A stretch of DNA of 64,000 nt, taken from contig OZ012686.1 in assembly GCA_963942565.1 (NCBI GenBank), forward strand, positions 58,664,917 to 58,728,916. Direction: 5' to 3'. Both the position numbers and the translations under genes were made by a program. Below the pieces are notes generated by a model. That model was not told the DNA's origin, searched no databases, and saw only the letters and a program-made list of their open reading frames with translations. This DNA comes from Maea johnstoni (taxonomy: Eukaryota > Annelida > Polychaeta > Spionida > Magelonidae). Positions 1-15,844 of the stretch are shown here, one piece after another (the stretch's first letter is position 1; every line of letters begins with the position of its first letter).

Positions 1-479
1 GTGTCAAATCTTTTAAATGTTTAACGAACACAGGCATTTAATCGTGTGTGTTTGGTTGTATGTTTAATTGAGGCAGTGGTTTACTAGACGAAAAATCATC
101 ATCTTATAAAGCTGAGACCGTGGAGTTTCTGAAAGGTCAAGAAGAGTTCACGAGCATTCGAGTAACCCTAGCACAGCTTTCCAATTTCATAATTCATAAG
201 TGAGTGACAGCGCAAGCCAGTTGTAACACAAGTGCCTCTTTTCGTCAGAAAACTAAATGAATCAAGGCTGCTGAATGAATGCTTAACTAATAATGGAGTT
301 ATGAGAGAAAAGCTAGGCCACAATAATATTCACTGTTTCTTTGTGTCTGGTCCAAAATAACCACGTATTCTAATATTTCACGCAATTTCTTCCATCGAAT
401 GCCCTTTTGAGAACAACACAGATTATCTGAGCCCCAGAAACAACCTTCTACCTTCGACTAAACTCAATATATTTAGTGT

Positions 480-775
480 TGCGTTTTGTTCATATCGTAT
501 CTGTTTAAAGCACGCGCTTGGGTAGGATAGTTAAACTTGCCCAAACATATCTTCAGACTACTTGGAAATTCAAACTAGCTGCGTTTACCGACTACTGGGA
601 TTGCTCTTTTCCATTTTTTTTGTTCATTGATTTTGTTTTCTCCCCTGCTTGAGTTTAACTCACGGTTTCATACTATATGTTGTATGTAAAGTTAATACCT
701 ATGTTCCTCATTGTAATATCATTTTGATTTTTTGTGAAGCATTTTATATTGCCCGTATGGTCAATAAACTATTAT
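480..775 (+). mobile_element. LINE 3' end (untranslated tail only)
   Basis: The AT-rich stretch ends in TATGGTCAATAAAC and runs straight into an ATT/ATC trinucleotide tract, which is the usual end of CR1/L2/RTE-type LINEs. A very similar TATGGCATAGTCAATAAAC occurs on the minus strand near 36550, at the end of a recognisable LINE coding fragment. No LINE coding sequence is visible upstream, so this is a short 5'-truncated copy. The left boundary is a guess. Confidence 0.4.
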
Positions 776-803
776 CATTATGATCATTATTAATATTATC
801 ATT

Positions 804-877
<74 letters not shown>

Positions 878-890
878 TTTTACAATTAGT
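776..890 (+). repeat. (ATT)n microsatellite
   Basis: Near-perfect ATT trinucleotide tract with ATC variants, directly after the LINE tail, followed by a short GATGAC/GATGAT run to about 955. The frame through it is only poly-isoleucine and is not a gene. Confidence 0.95.
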
Positions 891-959
891 ATTATTATTG
901 TTAGTATTATCATGTTGTTGATGATGATGATGATGACGATGACGATGATGATGGTCGTT

Positions 960-4749
<3,790 letters not shown>

Positions 4750-5745
4750 TTAGCTACCTTTGTAGTTTGATTGTAACCAATATGCAAATCTCAACCTCTT
4801 GTAACTTCTGCGGCGCCAGAAAATTTATGCAAGAGCGGAAATAGAGTTCCAACTGAAGATAACATCAGCAGCACTTGTTGAATCCGCCTATGGACATGGA
4901 AATTGGCAATCGTGTATGAATGCCAGTTTTAATAGTATGTGTCAGTGAAGCGTAAACAGTCAAACATGCTCAAAAGACAACCTATGGACGAAGGCCACTT
5001 GTCTATAAAGGACAGCCTGTGATTCTCCTGAGAGTAATACGATAATCCCATCTGTTAGAGACCAAAGTCTGGCTTACACGGACAATTTTGAGAATAATCT
5101 AGTTAGTGGTCCTCCTTGTCAGATTTGAAAAAAAATAGATTGTTTATCTCTTATAAAAAGATACCTTCCTACGTAAAGCAGGGTTGGATAATCCAGGAGG
5201 GAGATAGCTCACAATGCGGTAACAAACAGAACACAGAACACGCTCATGGGGAGTACTCATTGGGATGTGAATAATTGACTGTTCTGAAGTAGATAATGCA
5301 ATAACCACTGTGTGCAGTGACAAACTACATAACGTGTATGACATGATAATACACTTGTACATTGTCAGGGTTGTTGACCTTTTAGAAGGTCAACTGCGTG
5401 CTGTTGAATGAAACGTATTGCATAGGTTATACCAGTATTCTTTACAGAATAACAACTAGTACCATCCTTGAAAACTTGGCATAGTTAGGGTGGTTTCAAG
5501 TGGAACACCTGTTTGGCCTCCAACGTCACAGTGCACAGAGTAGGCTGCTGCACAACCGGATTCAACTGAGCATTTAGGACAGCGCCAGGAGCATTCCGTG
5601 GTTTCATGAATGAAGTTCAGGAATTCCTCGCTATCTATGAATGAAACTGTCTTACAAATGAAGACAATTCTGTTAGAAGATACCGCTCCCAGCCTAAGCG
5701 CCCATTATTGGGATGAAAATAGAAATTTCTCTTTAAAAATAACAG

Positions 5746-5893
5746 CAGAGAGCTGTTGTGCGGGTGGTTGCAGAGATACTAGAGCATGAGGTTGGCCGCC
5801 GTTGGTATGTCAGCAGCGATGAATATGATCGGTATGGCACGCCATCTAGCAAGTGCTGCTGTGTAGTCCAAATGGATGGCACCCGAGGGAATG
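5746..5893 (+). CDS. Possible internal exon, unrecognised protein
   Basis: A 148-bp open block is preceded by AACAG (acceptor-like) and followed by GTAAGG (donor-like). It reads QRAVVRVVAEILEHEVG, then a polar segment with YVSSDEYDRYGTPSSK, then CCCVVQMDGTRGNG. The composition is varied and protein-like, unlike neighbouring chance frames. The opposite strand is also open over the same bases (5733-5924), so the strand is not certain and a fossil transposon frame is an alternative. I recognise no domain, and no adjoining exon was found. Confidence 0.22.
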
Positions 5894-6369
5894 GTAAGGT
5901 CACACCACATACAACGTGCTTCATTATGCAACTATCGCAGAGAAATACATAAAAAAGACAATGAAAGAAATACTGACATAAAACGGTAAAGGTAGAACAG
6001 AAAGTGATGTAAAAGCCGTATTGACTGCTCCTGCTGCGTCATTGGGATTTAGCACAGGCCTGAAGGACTTCTGCCTAATCTGAGGGCCGTAGCGCAGCAA
6101 AAACCCAGATTCTATGCAGGGGGCTGATGGTCTGTGTCAAATCCTAATGAGGCCGTCGGGAAAGTCAATAAGATTTTTATCATTGCTCCTAATTCATACT
6201 GAAATAGCAACTATCAGTAAATGGTTGAAGCACGTTTTATTCACACAAACTTGACAGATTTATTCCGGATAATAGATGTTCTTAACTTTAAAAAATGCTG
6301 ATATTTTCTCCAGAAGTTGTGTTATGCTCTCGCCTATTCCCCGGTCATATTGTGCAGCTCTCATATTTA

Positions 6370-6402
6370 ACATTGCCCTCGGACAAGGGCCGAGGGCAAT
6401 GT
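6370..6402. repeat. Short perfect hairpin
   Basis: ACATTGCCCTCGG is followed after 7 bases by its exact reverse complement (13-bp stem). The stem is GC-richer than its surroundings. No poly-T or precursor-like extension is seen, so a microRNA is not supported. Confidence 0.7.
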
Positions 6403-6536
6403 CAACGATGTGGGCAGTAACATCGGGATATAATGTGCAATCACATGATATGAAGAGAGCCTTCTCATTGGAGGAAAAATTTTGAGCAATAAAGATTTCA
6501 GTTTAGTTATAGTAACTATAGCTCTATAATAGTGAT

Positions 6537-6612
6537 ATTAATGATGATGATGATGATGATGCCAACGACGACAACAACTACGACAATAATGATAATGATG
6601 ATGGTGATGAAG

Positions 6613-6672
<60 letters not shown>

Positions 6673-6783
6673 GCTACAATAATAATGATGATAATAATAA
6701 TAATAATAATAATAATGATAATAATAATAATAATAATGATGATGATAATAATAATAATAATACTACTAATAATAATAATAATG

Positions 6784-6857
<74 letters not shown>

Positions 6858-6858
6858 G
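6537..6858 (+). repeat. (GAT)n / (AAT)n compound microsatellite
   Basis: Starts as GAT repeats, then becomes a long AAT tract with scattered GAT variants. The frame through it is poly-isoleucine/methionine only. Confidence 0.95.
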
Positions 6859-6859
6859 A

Positions 6860-7620
6860 TGAGAGAAAGATTTTAGGATTTTAGTAATTTAGGGAAGCTC
6901 AACAATCTTATCGTCTGGGTTGAAATGGACTAATTCTATTGGACATACCATAAGAGAAATGCAAAAATACAGATACAAAATACTGATCCCTTAGAAAGTC
7001 TAAATACTTCATATAACCTATTTTCCATTATGTGAGCTTCGTTGCAATATATGATTTTTATCTGAAATACATCCGTATTCATAGATTTTAGGTCATTTGG
7101 CGATAAATTTCTAGGCCATCAGCGTCACCGCCATATGAGATGTACTGTACTCAAACATACAGTCACCAGATACCCCCAGGATAAACCGTCCGTAATAACT
7201 ACCATATTTAATCTCAGAGACTGTCTGTCAAAATGTTACATAAACAGAATATTCTAGACTGAGAAATGTAAATTTCAAAAAATAAAACATAACAAATATA
7301 ATTCTAGAAATCGAAATGTTCCAGAATAATCCAACCCGCTGTGTATGTATGCGATGTATTTGCTCTTTACCACAATAATTTGCCTAGAGGGAATGGTAGT
7401 CGTGTTTGTGACGCAAAACCACATGCTGGGTTTAATTTGAGAAATACAATAGGCAAAGCATGCTAAATTGAGCAATACGCCAATAACAAGTGGTGCTCGG
7501 TGGCTACATACTGGTAGTGATCTGTGACCAAATAAACAACTCTGGAATAAATGAATCGGCCATTATTGCAGTCGCATCTATCAACCCATCCGTCCGTCTG
7601 TATATCCATCAATCCATCCA
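6860..7620. other. Intergenic, no gene recognised
   Basis: AT-rich sequence without recognisable coding or repeat content. It ends in CCATCCATCC and CCATCAATCC runs just before the (TA)n tract. Confidence 0.6.
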
Positions 7621-7626
7621 TCCCCT

Positions 7627-7747
<121 letters not shown>

Positions 7748-7829
7748 TCAGTGGTACACTTAATAATTCAAATTTCTATAGTTTCAAATCGTATTGGATA
7801 TTTGGAATTTTGGGTATATTTTCAAAGTT

Positions 7830-8062
7830 TCAAACTTCGAAACCGTATTAGAAATTTGAAACTTTGGTTAAAGTTTCAAAGTTTCAAACTTCCATACTTT
7901 CAAATATCTAAATTTTCAAACTTCCAAAACGTGTTGGAAGTTTGAAACTTTGGTCAAAGTTTCAAAGTTTCAAAGTTCCATACTTTCAAATATCCAAACT
8001 TTCAAACTTCCAAAACGTGTTGAAAGTTTGAAAGTTTGACATGGAACGTTTAATAATGTAAA
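7830..8062 (+). repeat. About 87-bp tandem repeat, 2.5 copies
   Basis: Successive copies each contain GTGTTGGAAGTTTGAAACTT, TCAAAGTTTCAAAGTTTC, CATACTTTCAAATATC and ACTTTCAAACTTCC. The unit itself contains short self-complementary pieces (GTTTGAAAC, TTTCAAA). It lies in the left outer arm only; the right arm keeps the motifs but not the period. Confidence 0.7.
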
Positions 8063-8720
8063 ATGTGAAACTTTCAAATATACGGTGATCGGGCTGCTAA
8101 TAGAAGCTGCCTTAAGTTGCAAACACGACCCGCATTTCTTCATTGTTATTATTTATCATCAAGACGCTGTTCTCATTAAGGCTATCAAATACGCATTTCT
8201 TAATTTCCTATATCTTCAAATATTGCAATTATGGATATTGATTATGCTTAAACTGTCATTGACGCTAATGAACATGAAAAGTGGAGCGACCCAATTGTCT
8301 ATTCTATTATTAGAAATGGCAGCTTCTAAAATGCGGAACCGGAATATATGTAAAACTCGTGCCCATATGATGGACCATGAGTGATCATGGAGGGAACAAT
8401 GAAATTTATTTTCAAGACCGTCTTTTTGGGAGGGTAAATAGAACTTGTTCCCGACTTAACCGACCATTCTAGTGGATGAATATCGATCAATATACATTAT
8501 CTATCTACCTTTCTGTCTGTCTGTCTGTATTACTGTCTATCTGTATATATATATACTATCTATCAATCTATCTATCTTTTTATGTGTGAGAGCCTTAGAT
8601 AAATACAATTCTTTCTTCGTCTAATGTGAGAGCACCCAAACACACACACACATAAATGTATGTATGTGTGTGTGTGTGCGTATGTGTGCGTATATAGATA
8701 GGTAGATATTGAAATATGGA

Positions 8721-8818
8721 CCCAGCGGGCACTGTACGTACAATGTACGTACATTGTACGTACATTGTACCAACTGTACGTACAATGTACGTACATTGTA
8801 CGTACAGTGCCCGCTGGG
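8721..8818. mobile_element. 98-bp perfect hairpin, MITE-like
   Basis: A 43-bp arm beginning CCCAGCGGGCACTGTACGTA is followed by a 12-bp loop and then its exact reverse complement. The arm is built from GTACGTACAATGTAC units, so it is also internally self-complementary. GA flanks both sides, which could be a 2-bp target duplication but is too short to prove it. The perfect arms suggest it is younger than the decayed foldback around it. Confidence 0.75.
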
Positions 8819-8942
8819 GAAAGACAGGCAGATGTGATTATATACTTCATTGATTCCATCATAACGTAGTTTATGAACCAATTCATGAACGCACACACAC
8901 GCTTGCATGCACGCCCGCGCACAGTCATTTATATACCACCCT

Positions 8943-8970
8943 CCCCCCCCCCCCCCCCCCCCCCCCCCCC
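8943..8970 (+). repeat. Poly-C run
   Basis: 28 consecutive C residues in the core of the foldback complex. Runs of this length are often mis-sized in assemblies. Confidence 0.95.
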
Positions 8971-9119
8971 ACGCCCCACGCACATAAGATCTAACTGATA
9001 AGTTCCAGCATTCTCTAGGGGGAGGAAAATAACACTGTTTTACCGGTAGGGTAAATAAAACTTTATTTCTTCCAGACCACTCCAGAGGAAGGGTAAATAA
9101 AACACATGCGCACGCACAC

Positions 9120-9151
<32 letters not shown>

Positions 9152-9917
9152 GTTTATGTGTGTGTGTGTTTGGATGCTCTCACTTTAGATGAAGAACAAC
9201 ATTATATTTATATAAGGCTCTCACACATGAATATATAGAAAGATTGATTGCTAGATAGTAGATAGATATATAGATAGACAGAAATACAGACAGACAGGTT
9301 AGATAGATGATATATATTGATAGATACCTATTCACTAGAGTGGTCGGGTAAGTCGGGAACAAATAAAGTTCTATTTACCCTCCCCAAAAGAAGGTCTTGA
9401 AATTAATTCTTTATTTGCTCTTTCACACTTGGTCCATCATATCGACACGGGTTTTACATAATTCCAGTTCCGCATTTTAGAAGCTGCCGTTCTAATAATA
9501 GATTAGACAATTAGGTCGCTCCACCATTCTTGCTGCTTTGCGAAAATTATCCTTTTTTCTTATAATTGGCAATTTCCTTTGAAAAGTAAAATTTGATATT
9601 GTTTTGATATTATTGATATTATACAATGTATAATATATCAACATAACATTGTAACAGAACTACTTGCGTACCGCTAGGAAAGGTTTGGAAATTTGATTTA
9701 TTAAGTGTGCCACTCTGCGGCTTTTCTAAACATGCAATAGTATAAATGTGTAAAGAGTTTTGAAAGTTTGAAAGTATGAAAATACGTCTGTAATCTCATA
9801 TATTCAAACCCGTTTGAAAGTACGGAAGTTTGGATATATGGAAGTTTGAAAGTTTGAAAATACAGATATTTGAAAATTTCAATATTTGAAAGTTTGAATT
9901 ATTAAGCGTACCACGGA

Positions 9918-9920
<3 letters not shown>

Positions 9921-9978
<58 letters not shown>
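9921..9978. repeat. (TA)n tract bounding the right arm
   Basis: About 29 TA units at the mirror position of the tract at 7627-7745. Confidence 0.95.
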
Positions 9979-9979
<1 letters not shown>

Positions 9980-9982
<3 letters not shown>

Positions 9983-10947
9983 CTTTGTAGATGCTTTTAT
10001 GCCTTCAAATCGCTTGCCCCCACATCAATCGAGAACTACGGTAAGCTCAAATTCAAAATTCAAGGTTCTTGCACTGGACATCAGAGAAAAAAGATCTTCT
10101 TCGTCAGAATTTCCTCGGGCTGATCGAGCAAGTCACGCAAGGATTTCTCACTTGAACTCGCGAGTTACATACATAAATCCAGCTAACTTACTTTCTGCCG
10201 TCTCATCTTTCAGGTAAACACAATGTTGGCAGATTATAATGAGCACATAGTGTTTAAACAACATACAGTGTAGTTAAGTCCAGCGTCTTGAGTGTATCAT
10301 GTTTCCAGGTAAAGCAAGGGAAATGAACCAGCTGCAGGTGACACGAGCTTTCTAGACACCCTATGGTAGAGCATGTACTAAATTTGGTAAAGATGGTTAA
10401 TATGAACTGCTTTTTACTTCGTACATAACCGGAGTACTCTGAGCAAGCGCCCTGTTCACGAAAATTATCACTAGACTGGGGTAATGTTTTATCTTATTGG
10501 CCTTCATTAGTATGCATATAGAATAGACCTATTAGAATAGACGAGTATGAACATTAGTCCATGTGCTGTTCATGAGGAAAAGGCAATAATGCCATTCACA
10601 CAAGGCTCACGTACCATATGTAATCATCTAGCATTGTATGTGTATTGTCAGAATGGAAACAGGAGCTGTTGCTGTATTGTCAGTTACATCAATTTCATCT
10701 GGATGAAAAAGATAGGAAAACGTCATTTTGACTAAATAGTTCTTCGTGATGGTGATCACCATCATCATCAGCAGCAGCATCAGCAGCAGCAACATCATCA
10801 TCGTAATATTGTGATAATATAATTATTAGAGAAAAAACGTGCAGAATGTCATCCTGAATATGCGCCGAATATGTACTTGATTTTAAACTGTTCCTGGCAA
10901 CATAACATATCTACCATTTACGGAAGTGCGTGTTGCGTTAGCACGTG

Positions 10948-10994
<47 letters not shown>

Positions 10995-11590
10995 GTGTGT
11001 GTGTGTGCGTGTGTGTGTGTGTAAAAGGGGACTTTGTCATAGCTTTTGCTCGACGCAAATGTTCATGCAGCGCGAAGCGCCCCCAAAAGTGAAACGGCAG
11101 CAGATGTAACTAATTGAACCTCAAAATAGCAAGTTCATAGCACTAGGAAAATTGGATTGCGAAACTGGCGATGCCACAAAGTTAACGACATGTAAAGGCG
11201 CATTGATATAGTTATTATTGTTTATTTATTTGAAAAGGCATAAGATTAAAAGATCAAATACAATTTTTCAGCTATTTTGGCCCTCCTTATTGGGTTCTAA
11301 CGACATTCGGGTGATGGCGAGGCGTCTGGCAGTAGTTAGACAACAGGCGCCATATTTGATTTGGTTATTTACCAAAGGTGACGAAGGTAGGTCATAATCA
11401 GTTTCGGGCCGTATGTAAATGTGTGGGGTCATTGATAAAAGTGGCTTAGTGGTACATGTACCTAACAAAGATTTACTACGGTTGTCAGTCACGTAAATGA
11501 CAAGAATGACTCGGAATACTAGGAACGATCCCAAATAGAGTTACGGGATTTCATCAATATGGTTCTCTTTTCACTCCGTCTCACACAATA
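9980..11590. other. Intergenic with microsatellites
   Basis: No recognisable gene. It contains a CAT/CAG trinucleotide patch near 10750-10803 and the (GT)n tract listed separately. Confidence 0.6.
10952..11023 (+). repeat. (GT)n microsatellite
   Basis: GT dinucleotide tract interrupted by a few GC steps. Confidence 0.95.
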
Positions 11591-11880
11591 GAAGGAATAG
11601 CCTGATTGATAGCCCAGTCGACTCCCGATCCTAGGGTCGCGGGTTCGATTCCATCTCTCGATCGTGCAATTTATTTTCCACTCGCCCAGTGCTTCGTGTG
11701 GTACTTAGAAATATTTCATACTCAAAATAACGGTGGCTTTATTTCTATAATTTTTTTACTTAACTTTGCTAAAATGAATTGTTGGTCAAAACCGTTGATC
11801 CCAGAAAAGACGTCTGCCTGAATTGCCGTTCGCTATAAGGGCCGATGACTTTATGTTGGGCTTAGACTAAAAACAATCTT
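11590..11880 (+). mobile_element. tRNA-derived SINE-like unit
   Basis: A near-perfect RNA polymerase III B box, GGTTCGATTCC (11642-11652), lies the usual distance after an A-box-like TAGCCTGATTGA (11598-11609). The flanks do not form a convincing acceptor stem, and about 230 bp of unrelated tail ends in AGACTAAAAACAATC, so this is a SINE-like unit and not a working tRNA gene. Confidence 0.5.
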
Positions 11881-12440
11881 TTATCTTTGATTTATTATAA
11901 TAAACATTTCCACAGTTGTGAAGTTAGGAATTTCTTCGAGAAAATATATAGTTTAATGGATGCAAGTAATGCCTAGCCTTCATATAAAAATTGAGATCTG
12001 TGGAGTTTAATGGGTGTAAGTATTAATTTATATCTGTTGATGAAGGACACTTGCATGCACACTTGCTGCACATGACTTTACCTTAGATCACCAAACACAA
12101 GTGGATTCGAAACCAGCCGGTCAACATGAACATGCAAGCCTCAACTAATGTCAACTAATAGCCGCTAATAGGCCAGAAATTGGTGCTTTGGGCACCCCCA
12201 GCTGGTGGTGGAGATAAGGTGTCTCAGTAATGTAATCGATGCGAGAGCCCTGATTGGTCCTTGTTCCCACGTGAGCCCGCACTGATGGCTTATGTGGTAC
12301 TCCTGACATGAGTCCAGCACTTAACTATAAGGCATTACTTTATGCAACTCCCACCCATCTACCTTCTATCTGCCCTTTCACACGTCCCCACGTGATCATC
12401 AGTGCCCTATCCATGCACCTTCCACCTGTACTTTGGGCTT

Positions 12441-12482
12441 GGATCCGTGCGCCCGCCACTCACTTTTTGGGCGCACGGATCC
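12441..12482. repeat. Perfect 14-bp-stem hairpin
   Basis: GGATCCGTGCGCCC, a 14-base loop, then its exact reverse complement. The stem is GC-rich in a region of otherwise mixed composition. Confidence 0.75.
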
Positions 12483-12660
12483 TTACTACACTGCCACTTT
12501 CTATTCCTCCTGCGGCCTTTAGCGCCTTGCCGCAACACTTGCCTTCCCCCTTCTCTGTAATTATACTGTCCTCCCAGTACCTCTTTCAACGGGGCCCTAT
12601 CTGGATTCAGGATAGCTGACTTATTCATAGCGCTATTAATAAAAAAGAATTTTTAAGTGA

Positions 12661-12938
12661 ATGACAATTCAAAAGCGAAATAAACATAACCATCTACCTT
12701 CTAAAGCCAGTGAAACCAGTGGATCTAAACATTCAAAGTGTGACAAACAGGAATTGAGAACAAGTCAATCTTACTGCAAAATATTTTTTTCGATCGTTAT
12801 TGTCTATTTTCTCATGATTGTATTGTTCTCAGTGTGTGTGTATTTCTGGTATGAATGCAGTCCCAGGCTAGTGGCATTCGATGGAGTGCGCGCGCCGGCG
12901 GATGTGAGTATTGACAGGTGCGCGCCCCTGACAGGCAG
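12661..12938 (+). CDS. Possible first coding exon of a type II membrane protein
   Basis: The frame begins with ATG in a tolerable context after an AT-rich leader. Residues 1-40 are polar and lysine-rich. Residues about 41-62 are a strongly hydrophobic segment (FFSIVIVYFLMIVLFSVCVY), followed by WYECSPRLVAFDGVRAPAD. A basic N-terminus before one hydrophobic helix is the layout of a signal-anchor protein with its C-terminus outside or in the lumen. The frame could splice at GTGAGT (12904) or at CAG/GTTAGT (12939). I recognise no family and found no second exon, so a chance frame remains possible. Confidence 0.3.
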
Positions 12939-13324
12939 GTTAGTTTACAGGACCTTTTACAGCAGTCAGAAGTAGACCAAACGGTTATACAACAATTTTG
13001 ATTGTTTCCACCTTATTTTGATGAGAACCGTTATGGCTAGGGAATGGCACGTTAAGGCTTTGATGTAGCCTTGTGTTTCCTGGCGGCCGCATGCGCCGAC
13101 TCCGGGACTCCAGGCTGCGCGGGTGTTGAGAGCAGTCGCAGGAAAAACCAGCCAGAATGCACCAAAACAACGGGAACGCAAGTTCAGAAATTAAGGCTGT
13201 CGCCAGACAAATGTTCCTACCGTGAAGACCTCCTGCCACAGCGGCTGCTCTTCTCAACAGCCATTTCTTCAGTGAATCGTCCTACTCGTGATAACTGAGA
13301 GTAATAGATTCTACACTAGGCCTA

Positions 13325-14057
13325 CGATGGACCAAGTGTGAAAGAGCAAATAAAAAAACGTTTTTCACGACCATCTGTTGGTGAGGGTAAATGATTGACC
13401 CCATCAATAATGGAAACATGTATCCATTTATGCGTATATCTATTAATATCTAACATATATATATATATTTGTCTGTCTGTATTTCTATCTATTTATCTAT
13501 CTATCTATGTGTGAGCGCGCGCGCGCACACACACACGCACATAGATAGATAGATGAAATAATTTTATCTCGGGTTGAAAGTGTGCACTATCCACCAACAA
13601 GACAGGCAATAACTGTGTATTATACTATCTATACACATACACACATACACAGACAGACAGGTAGATATATTGAAATTGGAAGATAAACATATGAATACAT
13701 ACATGTTTCCATAATTGATAGGGTCGTTTTACTTTTTTGTACTAGTGATATTTGATGATATACTGAAGAACACACACGTGGTCTTTAATGCGACTCCCAC
13801 AAATTAATTGGTTCCCTTTGCCAGGAGAATGCGCCAAGCAACCTATCATTGCTTGAAATATATTTACGTTCCTTCTGTAGAGGGAGCATACATAAGTTTT
13901 TATCTAAACTTCCTGTTTAGAGGGAGGGTAAAAAAGTTTTACTTTCCCTCCCCCTAGAGTGGTTGGGAAAAAAATAAAGTTTTATTTACCCTCCCCAAAA
14001 GATGGTCGTAATACTAAAAAAAAAATTATTTGCTCTTTCACACTTGGTCCATCATAA
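13325..14057. mobile_element. Foldback element, second copy of the 8.4-9.4 kb family
   Basis: Terminal inverted repeats of about 70 bp: GATGGACCAAGTGTGAAAGA at the left, with its inverse ending in ACACTTGGTCCATC at the right. Next inward on both sides come ACGACCATCT and a GAGGGTAAAT block. The interior has TA, GTCT, CTAT, GC and CA microsatellites like the other copy. AGGCCT occurs close outside both ends, but I cannot show that it is a target duplication. No coding sequence. Confidence 0.65.
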
Positions 14058-14182
14058 AGGCCTGTATGAAATAACTCTAATGTGGCACAGTTAATAAAGT
14101 TCATCGTTCATCTCAAGAACAAGCGTGTATACTACTATATAGTAATACCAAATTCTGCCAAATAATTTCATTGTGCTGCACA

Positions 14183-14480
14183 CAACCTGAAGTTTGTCAG
14201 GTGAGGGAGGGGGGGGGGAGGGTTCGTTGATTCTCAAACTTCTAGGTCACTTGATTCCTTAGTTCAGCGGATACAGTCCAGTCGTTTTCAGACTAAGCAT
14301 AGCTTGGAAAACCTGAAGTTTGTTAGGTGAAGGGGGGGGGGGGGGTGTTCGTTGATTCTCAAACTTCTAGGTCACTTGATTCCTCAGTCTAGCGGATACA
14401 GAATTAATTACAGTCCAGTCATTTGCGGACTAAGAATAGCGTGGAAAACCTGAAGTTTTTTAGATGAAGGGGGGTAGATA
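14183..14480 (+). repeat. Tandem duplication, about 127-137 bp unit, 2.3 copies
   Basis: AACCTGAAGTTTGTYAGGTG starts copies at 14183 and 14310, with a partial third at about 14447. Each full copy has a G-run of variable length, then TTCGTTGATTCTCAAACTTC. The second copy carries a small insertion. Confidence 0.8.
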
Positions 14481-14927
14481 ACCGGTTTCCTGCAAAACCT
14501 TTGACGAAAAATATCTAACTACTAGCCAACAGATACTTAACCACATCTCAACACCTTATAAACCAACAGGTATATAAAATAACCACATCTTAATACCTAA
14601 CAGACGAAGGTTCTTCCCTCATCCCCAGGATGTTCACATTGTTAAACCTCTCCAAAAGGTAAAATATATCCTCTAAATGTTTGAAGGTGCAAGAGGTGCA
14701 TTCAATCTCTTGCGACCATAAAATAGGATAATGCGGCCATCACCAACTCCATGATATATTTTGTTATATCTCTTATGAGATTATTATTATGTTTTTGTTA
14801 TATCTCTTATGAAATTATTCTATTTAGTTTGCTGCAGTTGACTCCTTGTGGTGTCTTCATTAATACGTGCTAGTGGCGCCACCAGTGTCACGTTTCGGAA
14901 CTAAATTGAACCCCCCCTTCTCAAATC

Positions 14928-14942
14928 CTGGATCCGCCCCTG
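14928..14942. repeat. Dispersed repeat-end motif
   Basis: CTGGATCCGCCCCTG occurs here after CTCAAATC, and CTGGATCCGCCCCTA recurs at about 47119. Short shared GC-rich words of this kind usually mark the terminus of a dispersed element. The rest of the element is not resolved. Confidence 0.3.
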
Positions 14943-14949
14943 GTGCATG

Positions 14950-15840
14950 TATGTAAAACGTTATACCGATTAAGAAAGACTTGAAACTGAATATCATAAC
15001 ATGTACTAGATGACACATGATGTAAATGAGCTTTGATCACACGATATTTATACTCCATAAGTAATGTACTCAGTAGGGTGCAGGTCATTGACTCGTATAT
15101 TTCTACCACTGAAAACGATTTACGAACATCCGATCTGTCTTTGTTTTATCTAGTTATTTTTTTAAGTCATTCGGTTTGCAGCATAATTCCACTCTGTGAT
15201 ATCCTGTCTGTCAGATGACTAAAGGTCACTCATCGCACTCCGCCGCCGCTAGTATGTGTAATCTATGGCATTGACTCAATGTGGGATCTACATACTGCTT
15301 ATAGGGTCGTATTTATACCCGTTTCCCGGCGTACTCAATGCGCACTTGTGGATTAAAAGTGATGTCGCATTGATTAATTATAGACTACTAGCTGCAACCT
15401 GTGCACAGCACTGGCCTATACACCGCATCTTAGTTTTATGAGAGAACAGCCAACATTAGTAGCCAAGGGAAAATCTCTTTATGATCTTTCTAACATAATG
15501 TGGATCCACAATTACAATTTTAATATATTTCAAAAGACTATATGACCGCCTTTCTAAATGTATAAAAAATTTTGTCTAATAGGCCCAGTAATAAGCGAGA
15601 AATCATCAAATGAAAACAGACATATTTTGCCGAGAATGTCGGGAAATCAAAACGTGTGTTCAAGGCATTTTCATTCAATGATTTCTCCGTGGTTACACGG
15701 CCTAAAATTGTAATTTTAATTCATTTAAAAATCACATATTAGGGACTTTCTAGATATATAAATTATGTTGTCTTAAGCCAAATAATGTATGAATGCAATG
15801 TATATGATGTTTTGTGGCTGAGGTGGTAGCTATGGTATAT
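14950..15840. other. Intergenic, nothing recognised
   Basis: AT-rich sequence without clear coding or repeat structure. Confidence 0.6.
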
Positions 15841-15844
15841 TGTC

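Larger units (their letters stand above)
8365..9440. mobile_element. Inner foldback element, family shared with 13325-14057
   Basis: The right end reads TTATTTGCTCTTTCACACTT then GGTCCATCAT. The left end is a degraded inverted copy beginning ATGATGGACC. The same terminal sequence and the same CCCTCCCCAAAAGA block recur at both ends of the element at 13325-14057. Both copies carry internal GTCT/CTAT and CA/GT microsatellites. No coding capacity was seen. Confidence 0.6.

Noticed and set aside
6370-6402. MicroRNA hairpin
   Set aside because: The 13-bp stem with 7-base loop is too short for a precursor and has no paired extension.
8943-8970. Poly-C run as a structural or regulatory element
   Set aside because: Homopolymer runs of this kind recur in the window, including its edge, and are as likely to be sequence noise or simple repeats.
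11590-11660. Functional tRNA gene
   Set aside because: B box is good, but no acceptor stem or anticodon arm could be formed convincingly.
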